DNA from: Clostridium oryzae
Lineage (GTDB): Bacteria > Bacillota > Clostridia > Clostridiales > Clostridiaceae
DNA: 64,000 nucleotides
Assembly: GCF_002029235.1 (NCBI RefSeq)
Contig: NZ_MZGV01000004.1
Location: 62,001-126,000 of the forward strand
Reading direction: 5' to 3'
How positions within the stretch are numbered: position 1 is the stretch's first letter; every line of letters begins with the position of its first letter. The notes beneath the pieces were generated by a model that saw only the letters and a program-made list of their open reading frames with translations, searched no databases and had not been told where the DNA came from. Below are positions 53,149 to 62,200 of the stretch, piece after piece. Position numbers and translations under genes: made by a program.

Positions 53149-54944
53149 TGGCAGAGAGCATAGAAACAGACAAGTTAGAACCAGAAGAGGAAGTCCTTTT
53201 AGAGAATTTTAGGAGAAATGAAAATCATACATTAATTACACTGCTTGGGCTATACAAGGGTCATTATTTAAAACTATTCTTTTCCATTGTCTTTTTTGCA
53301 GTAAAACATTTTCCTGTTTGGGTACTTCCAATTGTAACTTCAAATATTATTAATGCAGCAACTAATGGAGATAGAAATGCAGTTAATGTAATTATAATAA
53401 ATGTTATTGTGATCCTCGTTATGGTACTGCAAAATATACCATCAAATTACATACATACTATCCTTTATGCAAAAGCGATAAGAAGTATAGAAAGGGATTT
53501 AAGAAGTTCACTTGTAAGAAAACTACAGCAGCTTTCTATCGCATATCATAATGAAATGCAGTCAGGACGGTTGCAATCAAAAATTATGCGTGATGTGGAG
53601 CAGATTGAAAATTTATCATCTCAGATTTTTATATCCATATTGAGTATCATACTAAATATTACTGTAGCGTTGGGAGTAGTTATCTTTAAAAGTTTAACTG
53701 TATTTTTATTCTTTATCGCTACTATACCTGTAGCAGTACTTATTATAGTGACATTTAGAGGAAAGATTAAGCAATATAATACTGATTATAGAAGAGAGAT
53801 GGAAGAAACTTCTGTCCGCGTAATGGAGATGGTAGAATTAATTCCTGTTACAAGAGCTCATGGACTAGAAAAACAAGAAACAGAAAAGATGGATCATCAA
53901 TTAAAAAACGTAGCTAAGAAAGGACTAAAACTAGATATTATTCAATCTTATTTTTCTTCTGTAAGCTGGGTGGCATTTCAGGCTTTTCAAATAATTTGTC
54001 TTGGTTTTACAGGATACTTAGCTGTAAAGAAATATATTACAGTAGGTGAAGTTGTAATGTATCAGACCTACTTTGGAACTATAGTGGGTCAGGTTTCTAG
54101 TGTTATTACCTTATTGCCTACTATTGCAAAAGGACTGGAATCTGTCAATTCAATTGGCGATATACTACTCTGTCACGATATAGAAAATAATCGCAGAAAA
54201 AAGAAGGTAAAAAATGTGACAGGTGAGATTATATTTAGAAATGTAGATTTTCAATATAAAGATGGAGAGCTTCCAGTTTTAAAAAATCTAAATTTTACTA
54301 TAACTCCTGGAGAAACGATAGCATTTGTAGGCGCATCAGGAGCGGGAAAATCAACAATTTTGAATCTCGCTGTCGGATTTTTTTATGCTACAGAAGGACA
54401 AGTATTAATAGACGGGCAGAATATTAAAAGTCTCAATTTGCAAAGCTATCGTTCTCATATTGCAGTGGTACCGCAAAATGCTATTTTGTTTTCTGATACG
54501 ATTCGAGAAAATATTATTTATGGAACAGATAATATTTCAGATGAAGAGTTACATGAAATAATAAAAGCTGCAAATTTAGAAGAGTTAATTGAATCTCTTC
54601 CTGATGGATTGGATACAAAATTGACTGAACATGGAAGAAATTTCTCTGGTGGACAGCGTCAAAGAATCTGCATAGCAAGAGCATTTGTAAGAAATCCTAA
54701 AATATTAATTCTTGATGAGGCTACATCAGCTTTAGATAGTATTTCAGAAAAGCAGATACAGGAATCGATAGAGAAACTTGTGAAAAACAGAACGACTTTG
54801 GTGGTTGCACATAGATTATCTACAATTAGGAATGCAGATAGAATTGCGGTTATTGGAAATGGAGGCCTACAAGAGTTTGGAACATATGATGAATTAATGG
54901 AGAAAAAAGGTGAATTTTATAGACTTAAAAAACTGCAGATGTAA
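53148..54944 (+). CDS. ABC transporter, fused permease-ATPase (exporter fold)
   Basis: 598 aa. Residues about 45-345 are six membrane helices of the type-IV (exporter) fold. The ATPase domain (about 365-598) carries Walker A GASGAGKST, FSGGQRQRI signature, Walker B ILILDEAT and the switch His in VVAHRLST. One polypeptide is a half-transporter that would homodimerise. It is translationally coupled to a cytosolic mannanase, which is unusual because exporters normally do not serve sugar uptake. Cargo could be an oligosaccharide, a glycoconjugate or a toxic by-product. Confidence 0.9.
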   Translation: MAESIETDKLEPEEEVLLENFRRNENHTLITLLGLYKGHYLKLFFSIVFFAVKHFPVWVLPIVTSNIINAATNGDRNAVNVIIINVIVILVMVLQNIPSNYIHTILYAKAIRSIERDLRSSLVRKLQQLSIAYHNEMQSGRLQSKIMRDVEQIENLSSQIFISILSIILNITVALGVVIFKSLTVFLFFIATIPVAVLIIVTFRGKIKQYNTDYRREMEETSVRVMEMVELIPVTRAHGLEKQETEKMDHQLKNVAKKGLKLDIIQSYFSSVSWVAFQAFQIICLGFTGYLAVKKYITVGEVVMYQTYFGTIVGQVSSVITLLPTIAKGLESVNSIGDILLCHDIENNRRKKKVKNVTGEIIFRNVDFQYKDGELPVLKNLNFTITPGETIAFVGASGAGKSTILNLAVGFFYATEGQVLIDGQNIKSLNLQSYRSHIAVVPQNAILFSDTIRENIIYGTDNISDEELHEIIKAANLEELIESLPDGLDTKLTEHGRNFSGGQRQRICIARAFVRNPKILILDEATSALDSISEKQIQESIEKLVKNRTTLVVAHRLSTIRNADRIAVIGNGGLQEFGTYDELMEKKGEFYRLKKLQM

Positions 54945-55036
54945 TCGACAATAAAAATGATATAGTCTGTTAGAAAATATAAGTGAACAATTAAAAGATA
55001 AATATTATATAATGAATATGAAAAAGGAGAAATAGA

Positions 55037-56164
55037 ATGAAGGAAAATGAAAGATTAAAGACATATAAATTGTCTGAAATAGATAATTTAAAGGTCCATG
55101 GAAGAACAACTGGGCGTCTTTCTCCACTGACTTTGTTTTGGACGGGAAGCGCTGTTGAATTAAATGCAAAGGGTTCCGAGCTTTGGGTGGAAGTAGAGGT
55201 GGACTATGACATTTATGAACCATGGATTAGCATAGTTATTGATTCTGTTGCTGTAAGCAGACAGATGCTGACATCAGGAAGGTATTGGGTATGTGTATTT
55301 AGAGGTATGAACGAAAACACTACTAAGAATGTTCGTATCGTTAAGGATGTACAGGCTATGAACGGAGATCCCGGGTGTTCTATGCAGATACACGCAGTAA
55401 AATTTGATGGAAAATTTTTACCTATTCAAAAACGATCATATAAAATAGAGTTTATAGGTGACAGTATTACGTCTGGGGAAGGTGCTATAGGGGCTAAAGC
55501 CGAGGAGGATTGGATTCCGATGTGGTTCAGTGCAATAAACAACTATGGCACAATGACGGCAGAAGCTTTAAATGCAGAATATAGGATTATTTCTCAGAGC
55601 GGATGGGGAGTGCTTACAAGCTGGGACAATAATCCTCATGGAAATATTCCTGAATACTACGATAAAGTCTGTGGTCTTCTTACAGGAAAGAAAAATGAAG
55701 CTTTGGGAGCATTTAAAGAAAATGATTTTGCTTCTTGGCAGCCGGATATAGTAGTAGTTAACCTTGGAACAAATGATTGCGGTGCGTTTACTTCACCAGA
55801 ATGGAAGGACGAAACAACTGGAGAAAATCATAAGCAGCGAATGAATGAAGATGGTACTTATAACGAAGATGACCTAAAAGCTTTTGAGAATGCAATCCAA
55901 AGTTTTCTTATTAAACTAAGGAAATACAATAAAAATGCACATATTATATGGGTATATGGAATGTTAGGTGTGTCCATAATGCCATCAATATATCGTGCAG
56001 TGGATGCTTATATGAAGAAAATAGGGGACAAGAAGGTTTCAGTTTTTCAACTTCCTAATACTACAGATGAGACGATAGGAGCAAGAAGTCATCCGGGTGT
56101 ATTAGCTCATAAGAAAGCAGCAAAAGAACTGACTGGATATATAAAAGAAATTCTTGCAAATTAG
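55037..56164 (+). CDS. CE2-family SGNH carbohydrate esterase (first copy)
   Basis: 375 aa. The N-terminal jelly-roll (1-130; LKVHGRTTGRLSPLTLFWTG) precedes the SGNH hydrolase domain: block I EFIGDSITSGEG, block III VVNLGTNDCGAF, and the C-terminal catalytic His in GARSHPG. The usual Asp two residues before the His is Ser here (D-x-x-H replaced), consistent with CE2 enzymes that use a Ser-His dyad. No signal peptide. It probably removes acetyl groups from manno- or xylo-oligosaccharides and lies 92 bases after the ABC gene in the same direction. Confidence 0.85.
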   Translation: MKENERLKTYKLSEIDNLKVHGRTTGRLSPLTLFWTGSAVELNAKGSELWVEVEVDYDIYEPWISIVIDSVAVSRQMLTSGRYWVCVFRGMNENTTKNVRIVKDVQAMNGDPGCSMQIHAVKFDGKFLPIQKRSYKIEFIGDSITSGEGAIGAKAEEDWIPMWFSAINNYGTMTAEALNAEYRIISQSGWGVLTSWDNNPHGNIPEYYDKVCGLLTGKKNEALGAFKENDFASWQPDIVVVNLGTNDCGAFTSPEWKDETTGENHKQRMNEDGTYNEDDLKAFENAIQSFLIKLRKYNKNAHIIWVYGMLGVSIMPSIYRAVDAYMKKIGDKKVSVFQLPNTTDETIGARSHPGVLAHKKAAKELTGYIKEILAN

Positions 56165-56175
56165 TATACTATAAT

Positions 56176-56250
56176 AGCATAATTCTTTAATGTCTGTTTA
56201 GAAATTGTAAAATCAATACCTAGCTGACATTGGAATTATGCTTTTTATTT
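56176..56250 (+). terminator. Large terminator of the GH113-ABC-CE2 operon
   Basis: AGCATAATTC...AATGTC pairs with GACATT...GAATTATGCT around a 31-base loop and is followed by TTTTTATTT. Confidence 0.75.
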
Positions 56251-56360
56251 AGTTGTGTTGAATATATTGGAAAAAGTTTAAAGGAAAAATGAAATAATAA
56301 CTTGTAATGTTATAAAAATACTCGTCGTGGCAAGTCTTTATACAACAATATTATAGAAAA

Positions 56361-57059
56361 TTGGATAGAATTCGACAAAAAATTCAAAATATCCATTCAG
56401 AAAATGCTGCAATCATAAATAACCTGGTTCCAAGCGATGATTTATCTAAATTAGCAGTGCATTCCTTAGATGTAACTGAGTTATCTATTATGGTTGGTAT
56501 ACGTAAAAAATATGATGAAAAGAAATTAGTAAAGTTAGGTACAGCGGCTTTGCTACATGATATAGGTAAGTTATTTACAAGTGAAATAAATCATGTAAAA
56601 AAGGGACAGGCTATACTTAAAAGGAATACGTCAATTATGTCAACTACATACATGGCGGTCTATTATATGTATGAAAGAGAAGATGGTTCAGGACTATTTG
56701 GTGTTACAGGTTCCAAAATACATGAATTTGCTAAAATACTTGGAATATGCAATGAGTATATAAATAGTATAGGTGGTGAAAAGGCACTTCTTCCTCATGA
56801 AGCTATTGAAAAAATTACAGCTGAAGCAGTAAGTAAGTTTGACAAACAAATCTTTAAAGATTTTTTGGAATCTGTTTATTGTTACCCTAATGGACTTCAG
56901 GTGAAATTAAATAATGGAAAGAAAGCTGTAGTTGTTATGCAAAACAGTGGAGCTACTACAAGACCTGTCTTGGCTGTTGCGGCTAATGAAACCTATACGT
57001 TTTGTAATTTGATTGAAAATAGAAATCTGACACTTTTTATAGAAAAAGTAATCATATAA
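56361..57059 (+). CDS. HD-domain phosphohydrolase, degenerate HD-GYP type
   Basis: 232 aa with a TTG start and no convincing ribosome site. The HD motif is H34 (VHSLDV) with H66-D67 (LLHDIGK) and H78 (INHVKKG). Where HD-GYP proteins have HHERxDGxGYP, this one reads YYMYEREDGSGLFG, so part of the metal and GYP signature is altered. It may be a c-di-GMP or other nucleotide phosphodiesterase, or an inactive sensor. The C-terminal 60 residues are beta-rich (LQVKLNNGKKAVVVMQNSGA). The frame is open back to 56316, so the start is uncertain. Confidence 0.72.
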   Translation: MDRIRQKIQNIHSENAAIINNLVPSDDLSKLAVHSLDVTELSIMVGIRKKYDEKKLVKLGTAALLHDIGKLFTSEINHVKKGQAILKRNTSIMSTTYMAVYYMYEREDGSGLFGVTGSKIHEFAKILGICNEYINSIGGEKALLPHEAIEKITAEAVSKFDKQIFKDFLESVYCYPNGLQVKLNNGKKAVVVMQNSGATTRPVLAVAANETYTFCNLIENRNLTLFIEKVII

Positions 57060-57087
57060 CTACTATTACCTTTACGGATTGGATGTA

Positions 57088-57124
57088 ATACCCACAAGAG
57101 TATGTATTATACTCTTGTGGGTAT
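57088..57124 (+). terminator. Terminator after HD-domain gene
   Basis: ATACCCACAAGAGTAT / ATACTCTTGTGGGTAT, a perfect 16-base stem with a 5-base loop, followed by CTTCATATTTT. Confidence 0.85.
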
Positions 57125-57468
57125 CTTCATATTTTATTCTATAATTATACATGGGAAAATGTTGTTAAAATCAGCTATAAAGTGCTTGATTTTAGATGTA
57201 AATTTCTATAATATCAATATATGTAATGTTGAATGCTAACGTTTAACGGCAGGAGGTGGCAGTTAATAAAGGTCTACTAATTAATTTTTTACTACTATAA
57301 AATATTTGTTATTACCTAGAACTCATATCTTTTATTTCTTTTCAAATCTATTAAATCTTAACACCGAATACTGATTCTTATTAAGCATATTAATAATTAT
57401 AAAATGATGCGCTGCTTGCAACAATTATGTGCATTGGTACAAAAGTACATATTTATAGGGGGTACAAT
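57125..57468. other. Intergenic stretch without recognised feature
   Basis: 344 bases before the chemoreceptor. It contains GCAGGAGGTGGCAG near 57250 without a following open frame. I looked for a c-di-GMP riboswitch and found no GGCAAAC/GGGACGCAAAG pattern. It presumably holds the chemoreceptor promoter. Confidence 0.5.
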
Positions 57469-59196
57469 ATGACGTTTAACTTACCAAAGAAAAGTTTGTC
57501 GTTAAGGCATAAAATTACAGGAAGCTTTCTAATACTTATTTTCTTTTCTTCTCTTGTTATTGGTTTCTATTCTTATTATAATATGAAATCAAATATTGAA
57601 TCAGTAGTAGGTAACACAGCATTATCAACGATTCAAGCTGTAAAGGATACAATTGATGCTGATAAGTTCAGCAGCTTGCAGGCAGAAGCTGATATGAAAT
57701 CTGAATATTACAAGCATCTTCAAACACGCTTAATGGACATAAGGAAAACAGTAGGTCTAAAATATCTTTATACTATGCGTAAGACTGAAGCTAATAAATA
57801 TATTTATGTTGTGGATGGAACTGAAATGAATGATAAGCAGTTCTCTTCATTAGGCAATGAAGAGACAAGTATAACTAGAGCGATGATGAGAAGTTTTAAT
57901 GGTATATCAGAATATGAGTTTTCTTCAGATAAATGGGGAAACCTAATTTCTACATATATTCCTATTAAAGATCAATCGGGCAAAGTAATAGGCATAGTTG
58001 GGGCAGATTTTGATGCCAATAATATGGTTAATCAGCTTCACAAATTTAGAAGGAATATTGGGGTAATTATTGTAGTAGTTATTATTATGGGAATATTGAT
58101 AAGTGAAGTTTTGTCAATTATTCTAGTTCGCTCACTAAATAAACTAAAACGGCAGGCAGAATTAATAAAAGAGGGAGATTTAACAGTAAAGTTTGATAAT
58201 ATTACTAATGATGAAATAGGTGTATTAACAAAATCTTTTAAAGATATGGTAGATAATCTGAGTGTTATTACTAATAGGATTAAGACAAATACAAAAGAAG
58301 TAGTTCTTCAGATTGATAGTGTTAATAATGATTTTAGTGAATCGAGTAAATCTACAGAGCAGATAGCTGAAGTAATTACTGAAATTGCAGCTGGCGCATT
58401 AGAACAAACTCAAAGCGTAGATGAAGTTGTGAAGTCTATGAATCAGGTGTTTGAGCAGGTAAAAAAATCAGTAGAGCATGCGACTTTAGTTTCAGATTCA
58501 TCAAATCAGGCAGTAATAGACACCGCACAGGCAATAGAAATATTTAAAACTTCTATTGAAAAGGTGATCTCTGTCAATAAGACTATTGAGCATACAGATA
58601 GAATAATTCAAGAATTAGGAAATAAATCAAAAGAAATAGGTTCATTTAGTGATACAATTTCACAGATAACAAAACAGACAAATCTTTTATCTTTAAACGC
58701 TGAGATAGAAGCAGCGAGGGCTGGAGAGCATGGAAAAGGTTTTGCTGTAGTAGCTAACGAGGTTAAAGTATTAGCAGAACAATCTAATGACGCAACTAGG
58801 CAAATAAGTGATATTGCAGCTAGTATGCAGAAAGAAATCAGTGATGCTATTAAAACAATACGAGATGGAGTAATTAAGGCTAAAGAGGGGGTTGATGCTG
58901 TTACAAAAGTAGATGAATATCTACTAAACTTACAAAAATCTAGTGATGAAGCATATTTAAGAGTTAAAGATATAATAAAATCTATTGAATCAATTGAAAA
59001 TGATTGTAATGATACAGTAAATAGAATGTGCAAGTTAGCAGATATTTCGAAGTATTTTAGTGAAGGTAGTCAGCATGTTGCTGCCTCAACTGAAGAACAG
59101 TCAGCAATCATGTATCAGATAAATGAAAATCTAGATAATATTAAGCAGGTCACATATAAGCTAAACAGTGTGGTAGATAAATTTAAAGTTGATTAA
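57469..59196 (+). CDS. Methyl-accepting chemotaxis protein
   Basis: 575 aa from the ATG at 57469 after AGGGGGT. TM1 (about 15-38, [20 protein letters not shown]) and TM2 (about 193-217) bracket a roughly 150-residue extracellular sensing domain ending [20 protein letters not shown], then VGADFD, which looks like a Cache fold. HAMP is at about 218-270, and the long signalling coiled coil runs 290-560 with the tip [20 protein letters not shown], then VKVLAEQS. It reports on an external small molecule to CheA. It lies between two CE2 esterase genes, so a sugar or acetate ligand is conceivable. Confidence 0.93.
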   Translation: MTFNLPKKSLSLRHKITGSFLILIFFSSLVIGFYSYYNMKSNIESVVGNTALSTIQAVKDTIDADKFSSLQAEADMKSEYYKHLQTRLMDIRKTVGLKYLYTMRKTEANKYIYVVDGTEMNDKQFSSLGNEETSITRAMMRSFNGISEYEFSSDKWGNLISTYIPIKDQSGKVIGIVGADFDANNMVNQLHKFRRNIGVIIVVVIIMGILISEVLSIILVRSLNKLKRQAELIKEGDLTVKFDNITNDEIGVLTKSFKDMVDNLSVITNRIKTNTKEVVLQIDSVNNDFSESSKSTEQIAEVITEIAAGALEQTQSVDEVVKSMNQVFEQVKKSVEHATLVSDSSNQAVIDTAQAIEIFKTSIEKVISVNKTIEHTDRIIQELGNKSKEIGSFSDTISQITKQTNLLSLNAEIEAARAGEHGKGFAVVANEVKVLAEQSNDATRQISDIAASMQKEISDAIKTIRDGVIKAKEGVDAVTKVDEYLLNLQKSSDEAYLRVKDIIKSIESIENDCNDTVNRMCKLADISKYFSEGSQHVAASTEEQSAIMYQINENLDNIKQVTYKLNSVVDKFKVD

Positions 59197-59220
59197 GCTT
59201 TTATCTTATCGTTTTTAACA

Positions 59221-59259
59221 TTAGAAATTTATGTATTTTCCCAATTGTGGATAACTTTT
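59221..59259 (+). repeat. Dispersed repeat (copy D)
   Basis: TTAGAAATTTATGTATTTTC, then CCAATTGTGGATAACTTTT. TGTGGATAA (59246-59254) is an exact complement of TTATCCACA. It is followed by TATAAT-like sequence before the CE2 gene. Confidence 0.65.
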
Positions 59260-59332
59260 GGATAATGTAGTATAATTAATAACTACATTATATTTACCAA
59301 AAAAGATCTGGATTATATTTGGAGGAAAACGT

Positions 59333-60397
59333 ATGAAGGTAAGTTTTAGAGCAGATGAAGATAAAGTTAGAGTATTAGGCAGAACGACGGTTTTAGATGG
59401 GATAAGATATATTGATTATTCTTGTTCAGGAATTGAATTTGAATTTATAGGTACAAGCGTTAGCGTGAAGCTGTGTACAGATAAATCAAAATGGGAAGAA
59501 ACATTAAAAGCCTGGGTAGCTGTTTTTGTTGATGATGAAAGCATGCCAAGTAAGCGTATACCGTTAGATAATGATGAGGATATATATAAGTTATATGAGA
59601 GCAAGGAATCACGTAAAGTGAAAATACGATTAATGAAAATGTCAGAGGCGGCTTTTGCCAAGGTAGGTATTAAAGAAATAGTAATTGAAGGCGAGACAGA
59701 AGCAGTACCAACAAAGAGCAAGGAACGCCGTATTGAATTTATCGGAGATTCAATAACCTGTGGTTATGGTATAGAAGGTGTTTGGAACACAGATGTCTTT
59801 AATACAACGCAGGAGAATCCTTGGAAAGCTTATGCAGCTAAATCAGCTCGCTATTTCAATGCTGAGTTTAACCTTGTATCCTGGAGCGGTATAGGAGTTA
59901 TTTCATCTTGGACAGAAGAGGATACTCCTAACACAAAAGAATGGCTTATGCCAATATTATATAAATATACTGATGGAGCCTTAGATAAAAGCTTAGAAAA
60001 GACTGAATATCAAGTTTGGGACAACCATAAATTTGAACCTCATTTGATTGTTATTAATTTAGGTACAAATGATGCAAGTTATACAAAGCAAGTAAAAGAA
60101 AGAGCAGAGGAATTTCAAGAAGGGTATTATGAATTTTTAAAACAAGTTAGGGGATGTAATCCAAATTCTCAGATAATTTGTGCTCTGGGGGTCATGGGAC
60201 AAGAATTATGCCCTGCAGTAGAGAACGCAGTTGAAAGATTTAGAAAGGCTGCAAATGATGATAGAATTCATACACTGTGTTTCGATGTTCAATTAGAGAG
60301 TGACGGAATAGGAGCTGATTGGCATCCAAGCTTAAAAACACAGGACAAGATGTTTAAAAAATTGATTGGCAAAATAAAAGAAGTAATGCAATGGTAA
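59333..60397 (+). CDS. CE2-family SGNH carbohydrate esterase (second copy)
   Basis: 354 aa. The N-terminal jelly-roll (1-125; VRVLGRTTVLDGIRYIDYSC) precedes the SGNH domain: EFIGDSITCGYGIEG (nucleophile Ser), VINLGTNDASYT and GADWHPS with the catalytic Asp-x-His intact. It is paralogous to the gene at 55037 but keeps the Asp. Presumed function is deacetylation of plant-polysaccharide oligosaccharides in the cytosol. GGAGG lies 8 bases before the ATG. The stop is followed at once by the purine-rich repeat. Confidence 0.87.
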   Translation: MKVSFRADEDKVRVLGRTTVLDGIRYIDYSCSGIEFEFIGTSVSVKLCTDKSKWEETLKAWVAVFVDDESMPSKRIPLDNDEDIYKLYESKESRKVKIRLMKMSEAAFAKVGIKEIVIEGETEAVPTKSKERRIEFIGDSITCGYGIEGVWNTDVFNTTQENPWKAYAAKSARYFNAEFNLVSWSGIGVISSWTEEDTPNTKEWLMPILYKYTDGALDKSLEKTEYQVWDNHKFEPHLIVINLGTNDASYTKQVKERAEEFQEGYYEFLKQVRGCNPNSQIICALGVMGQELCPAVENAVERFRKAANDDRIHTLCFDVQLESDGIGADWHPSLKTQDKMFKKLIGKIKEVMQW

Positions 60398-60467
60398 AAG
60401 AGTAAAGAGAAGAGAGAAAAGTGAAGAAAGAAATTCTTCTACGCAGAATTTCTGAGATTTTATCTTC
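60396..60467 (+). repeat. Purine-rich dispersed repeat with short hairpin (copy 2)
   Basis: AAAGAGTAAAGAGAAGAGAG, then AAAAGTGAAGAAAGAAATTC and hairpin GAAATTCT-tctacgc-AGAATTTC. It matches 29598-29675. Confidence 0.65.
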
Positions 60468-60477
60468 GTATATGCAT

Positions 60478-60541
60478 AGGGTAGGAAGTGGTTGGAGTGG
60501 GCATTTTCCAGCCAACAGAAATCACTTCTTACCCTATTTTA
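60478..60541. repeat. Hairpin repeat at convergent gene ends (copy iii)
   Basis: AGGGTAGGAAGTG (60478-60490) and CACTTCTTACCCT (60523-60535) pair with one G-T. The loop GTTGGAGTGGGCATTTTCCA, then GCCAACAGAAAT, closely follows copy i (8083). It separates the CE2 gene from the nucleotidyltransferase gene. Confidence 0.75.
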
Positions 60542-60544
60542 TGT

Positions 60545-61384
60545 TCATTCTATATCTGTCATCATTCTATTAAAGTATGAAATCACTTGCTCAGCTATTC
60601 TATCTGGGTAGATGATACCTTTTGATTTGCAGGCATCCTCGGCATCTTGTTTGAATACAAGCATATTTTTTCTTATGGCAGTTTCAAGTGTATCTAATTG
60701 TGCTTGAGTAAAATATGATAATAAATGTTTCTGTTTTTCTTCGGGAACACAGTGCTTTACTTTGCTTTCCCAGGATCCCCAATCCAAAGTATCATACTGG
60801 GATAATAATAAATCTAAGTGTGCATGGAATATTATATCAATATTCTTTAACAGTTTAAAAATATCATTTCTTTTGAAATATTTAATGAGCATTTCAGTAT
60901 GAAACCAGTAGGTATCCATCGTTCTTACTAGATCAGGTATATAATCATCCGTACGAAGTCCTCTATCTAGTAGTTTGCCTACTTCTCCGGTTGTGTCAAA
61001 AATTATATTTTTTCTTGTACAACCTTTTAAGTGCTGCCTGCACATCCATTCTTCAGGGTAATCAGAATTAACTACAAAAAAATCGAATTGGTGAAGGTTT
61101 TCACCTTGACGAATTACACTGCAATAATTTTTAAAATGATTATCGTTAAAGTCTTCGCCCCAAAAAATCAAAAGTTCATCAGAGGCTTCAGAAAGTATAT
61201 TAGGAATGTCTTTCGAGAATTCTTCAAAATCTTTATCTGCTACAAGAAAAACAGGATCATAATCTGAATATATATCTTCCATACCTCTACTTATTGAGCC
61301 ATAGTGCCATCCACCTTTGCAGCGAAGATCTTCTTTCAATATTCTTACCACTTTATTAAACACTACCTCTAAGTCCTTATGCAT
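60545..61384 (-). CDS. Nucleotidyltransferase-fold protein (antibiotic adenylyltransferase-like)
   Basis: 279 aa from the ATG at 61384 after AAGGAAGTG; a longer frame starts upstream inside the TetR terminator and is unlikely. The polymerase-beta-type motif GS-x10-DxD is perfect (G29, S30, D41, D43 in HYGSISRG...SDYDPVF). A helical C-terminal half follows. This layout is seen in aminoglycoside and lincosamide nucleotidyltransferases but also in uncharacterised relatives, so resistance is only a possibility. It lies downstream of a TetR gene after a terminator. Confidence 0.75.
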   Translation of the reverse strand: MHKDLEVVFNKVVRILKEDLRCKGGWHYGSISRGMEDIYSDYDPVFLVADKDFEEFSKDIPNILSEASDELLIFWGEDFNDNHFKNYCSVIRQGENLHQFDFFVVNSDYPEEWMCRQHLKGCTRKNIIFDTTGEVGKLLDRGLRTDDYIPDLVRTMDTYWFHTEMLIKYFKRNDIFKLLKNIDIIFHAHLDLLLSQYDTLDWGSWESKVKHCVPEEKQKHLLSYFTQAQLDTLETAIRKNMLVFKQDAEDACKSKGIIYPDRIAEQVISYFNRMMTDIE

Positions 61385-61492
61385 AACTTTAAACACTTCC
61401 TTTTTTGTTATTATTGTAATAATATCACTTTTATATTTGGAAGTATTGCTGTATATTGATACGTAATTACACAATATTGACTTTATTAACAC

Positions 61493-61528
61493 GAGCCAGT
61501 TCTTAACTTTAGCGCTGAGAACTGGCTC
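61493..61528 (-). terminator. Terminator after tetR-type gene
   Basis: GAGCCAGTTCT / AGAACTGGCTC, an 11-base perfect stem just past the TetR stop on the minus strand; T-run weak. Confidence 0.6.
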
Positions 61529-61544
61529 ACATATTAAATACATG

Positions 61545-62183
61545 TTACTTTAATTTTACAGTGGAAATAAAGAGAGCATAAAGCATATCTACACACTTAG
61601 CTAAATACAAGTCAGTATCTGTTAATGAATCATCATAAAGAATTTTATGGCATGCATCATCAACTAAAAGATTGGAATAGTAGCAAAATATCTCAAGGTC
61701 ATTATCACTTTTAAAAGAGATGTTTAGTATATTGATAATTTCAATTACTTTGGACAGCCTTTCCATATGCTGTTTATTGACTAAATTACCTATATCCTCA
61801 TCTAATAATTTTAAAGCATTCAATTCATGTTGAAAAGTCTTAGAAAAACTATGATGTTCTAACATTAGTTTTAAAAACTTTGTAAAAAGATTCTTCACAA
61901 TACTAGGTTCATGTAAATCTTTATCATTATTTTCTATCCAGAAATCTTTTGTCGGATAATTAAAATCTTCAGATGTATTTTTTAGTACTTGAAGATAGAT
62001 GTCTTTTTTATCTTTAAAATAAGCATAGATTGAACCGGTAGCTACATTAGCTTCAGCAGCAATATCAGCAGTAGTGGTGTTATAATAACCATTTTCATTA
62101 AATAGTTTAAAAGCAGCATCAATAATTTTATCGTATTTTTCCAAAGCCCTTTTTTGGGTAGGTTTTCTAATCTTTCTATCCAT
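61545..62183 (-). CDS. TetR-family transcriptional regulator
   Basis: 212 aa from the ATG at 62183, with AGGTGATT before it. The N-terminal helix-turn-helix (KIIDAAFKLFNENGYYNTTT, then ADIAAEANVATGSIYAYFKD and KKDI) is standard. The C-terminal ligand domain is all-helical and unspecific. It is divergent from a drug-type MFS pump, and two matching palindromes lie between them, so it represses the pump and itself. Confidence 0.92.
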   Translation of the reverse strand: MDRKIRKPTQKRALEKYDKIIDAAFKLFNENGYYNTTTADIAAEANVATGSIYAYFKDKKDIYLQVLKNTSEDFNYPTKDFWIENNDKDLHEPSIVKNLFTKFLKLMLEHHSFSKTFQHELNALKLLDEDIGNLVNKQHMERLSKVIEIINILNISFKSDNDLEIFCYYSNLLVDDACHKILYDDSLTDTDLYLAKCVDMLYALFISTVKLK

Positions 62184-62200
62184 CGCAATCACCTAAGTAT

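Noticed and set aside
55037..56164. Lipase/acylhydrolase function
   Set aside because: The N-terminal jelly-roll and carbohydrate-cluster context fit CE2 esterases better than generic GDSL lipases.
57125..57468. c-di-GMP riboswitch before the chemoreceptor
   Set aside because: GEMM-type conserved blocks were not found; the GGAGGTGGCAG stretch is not enough.
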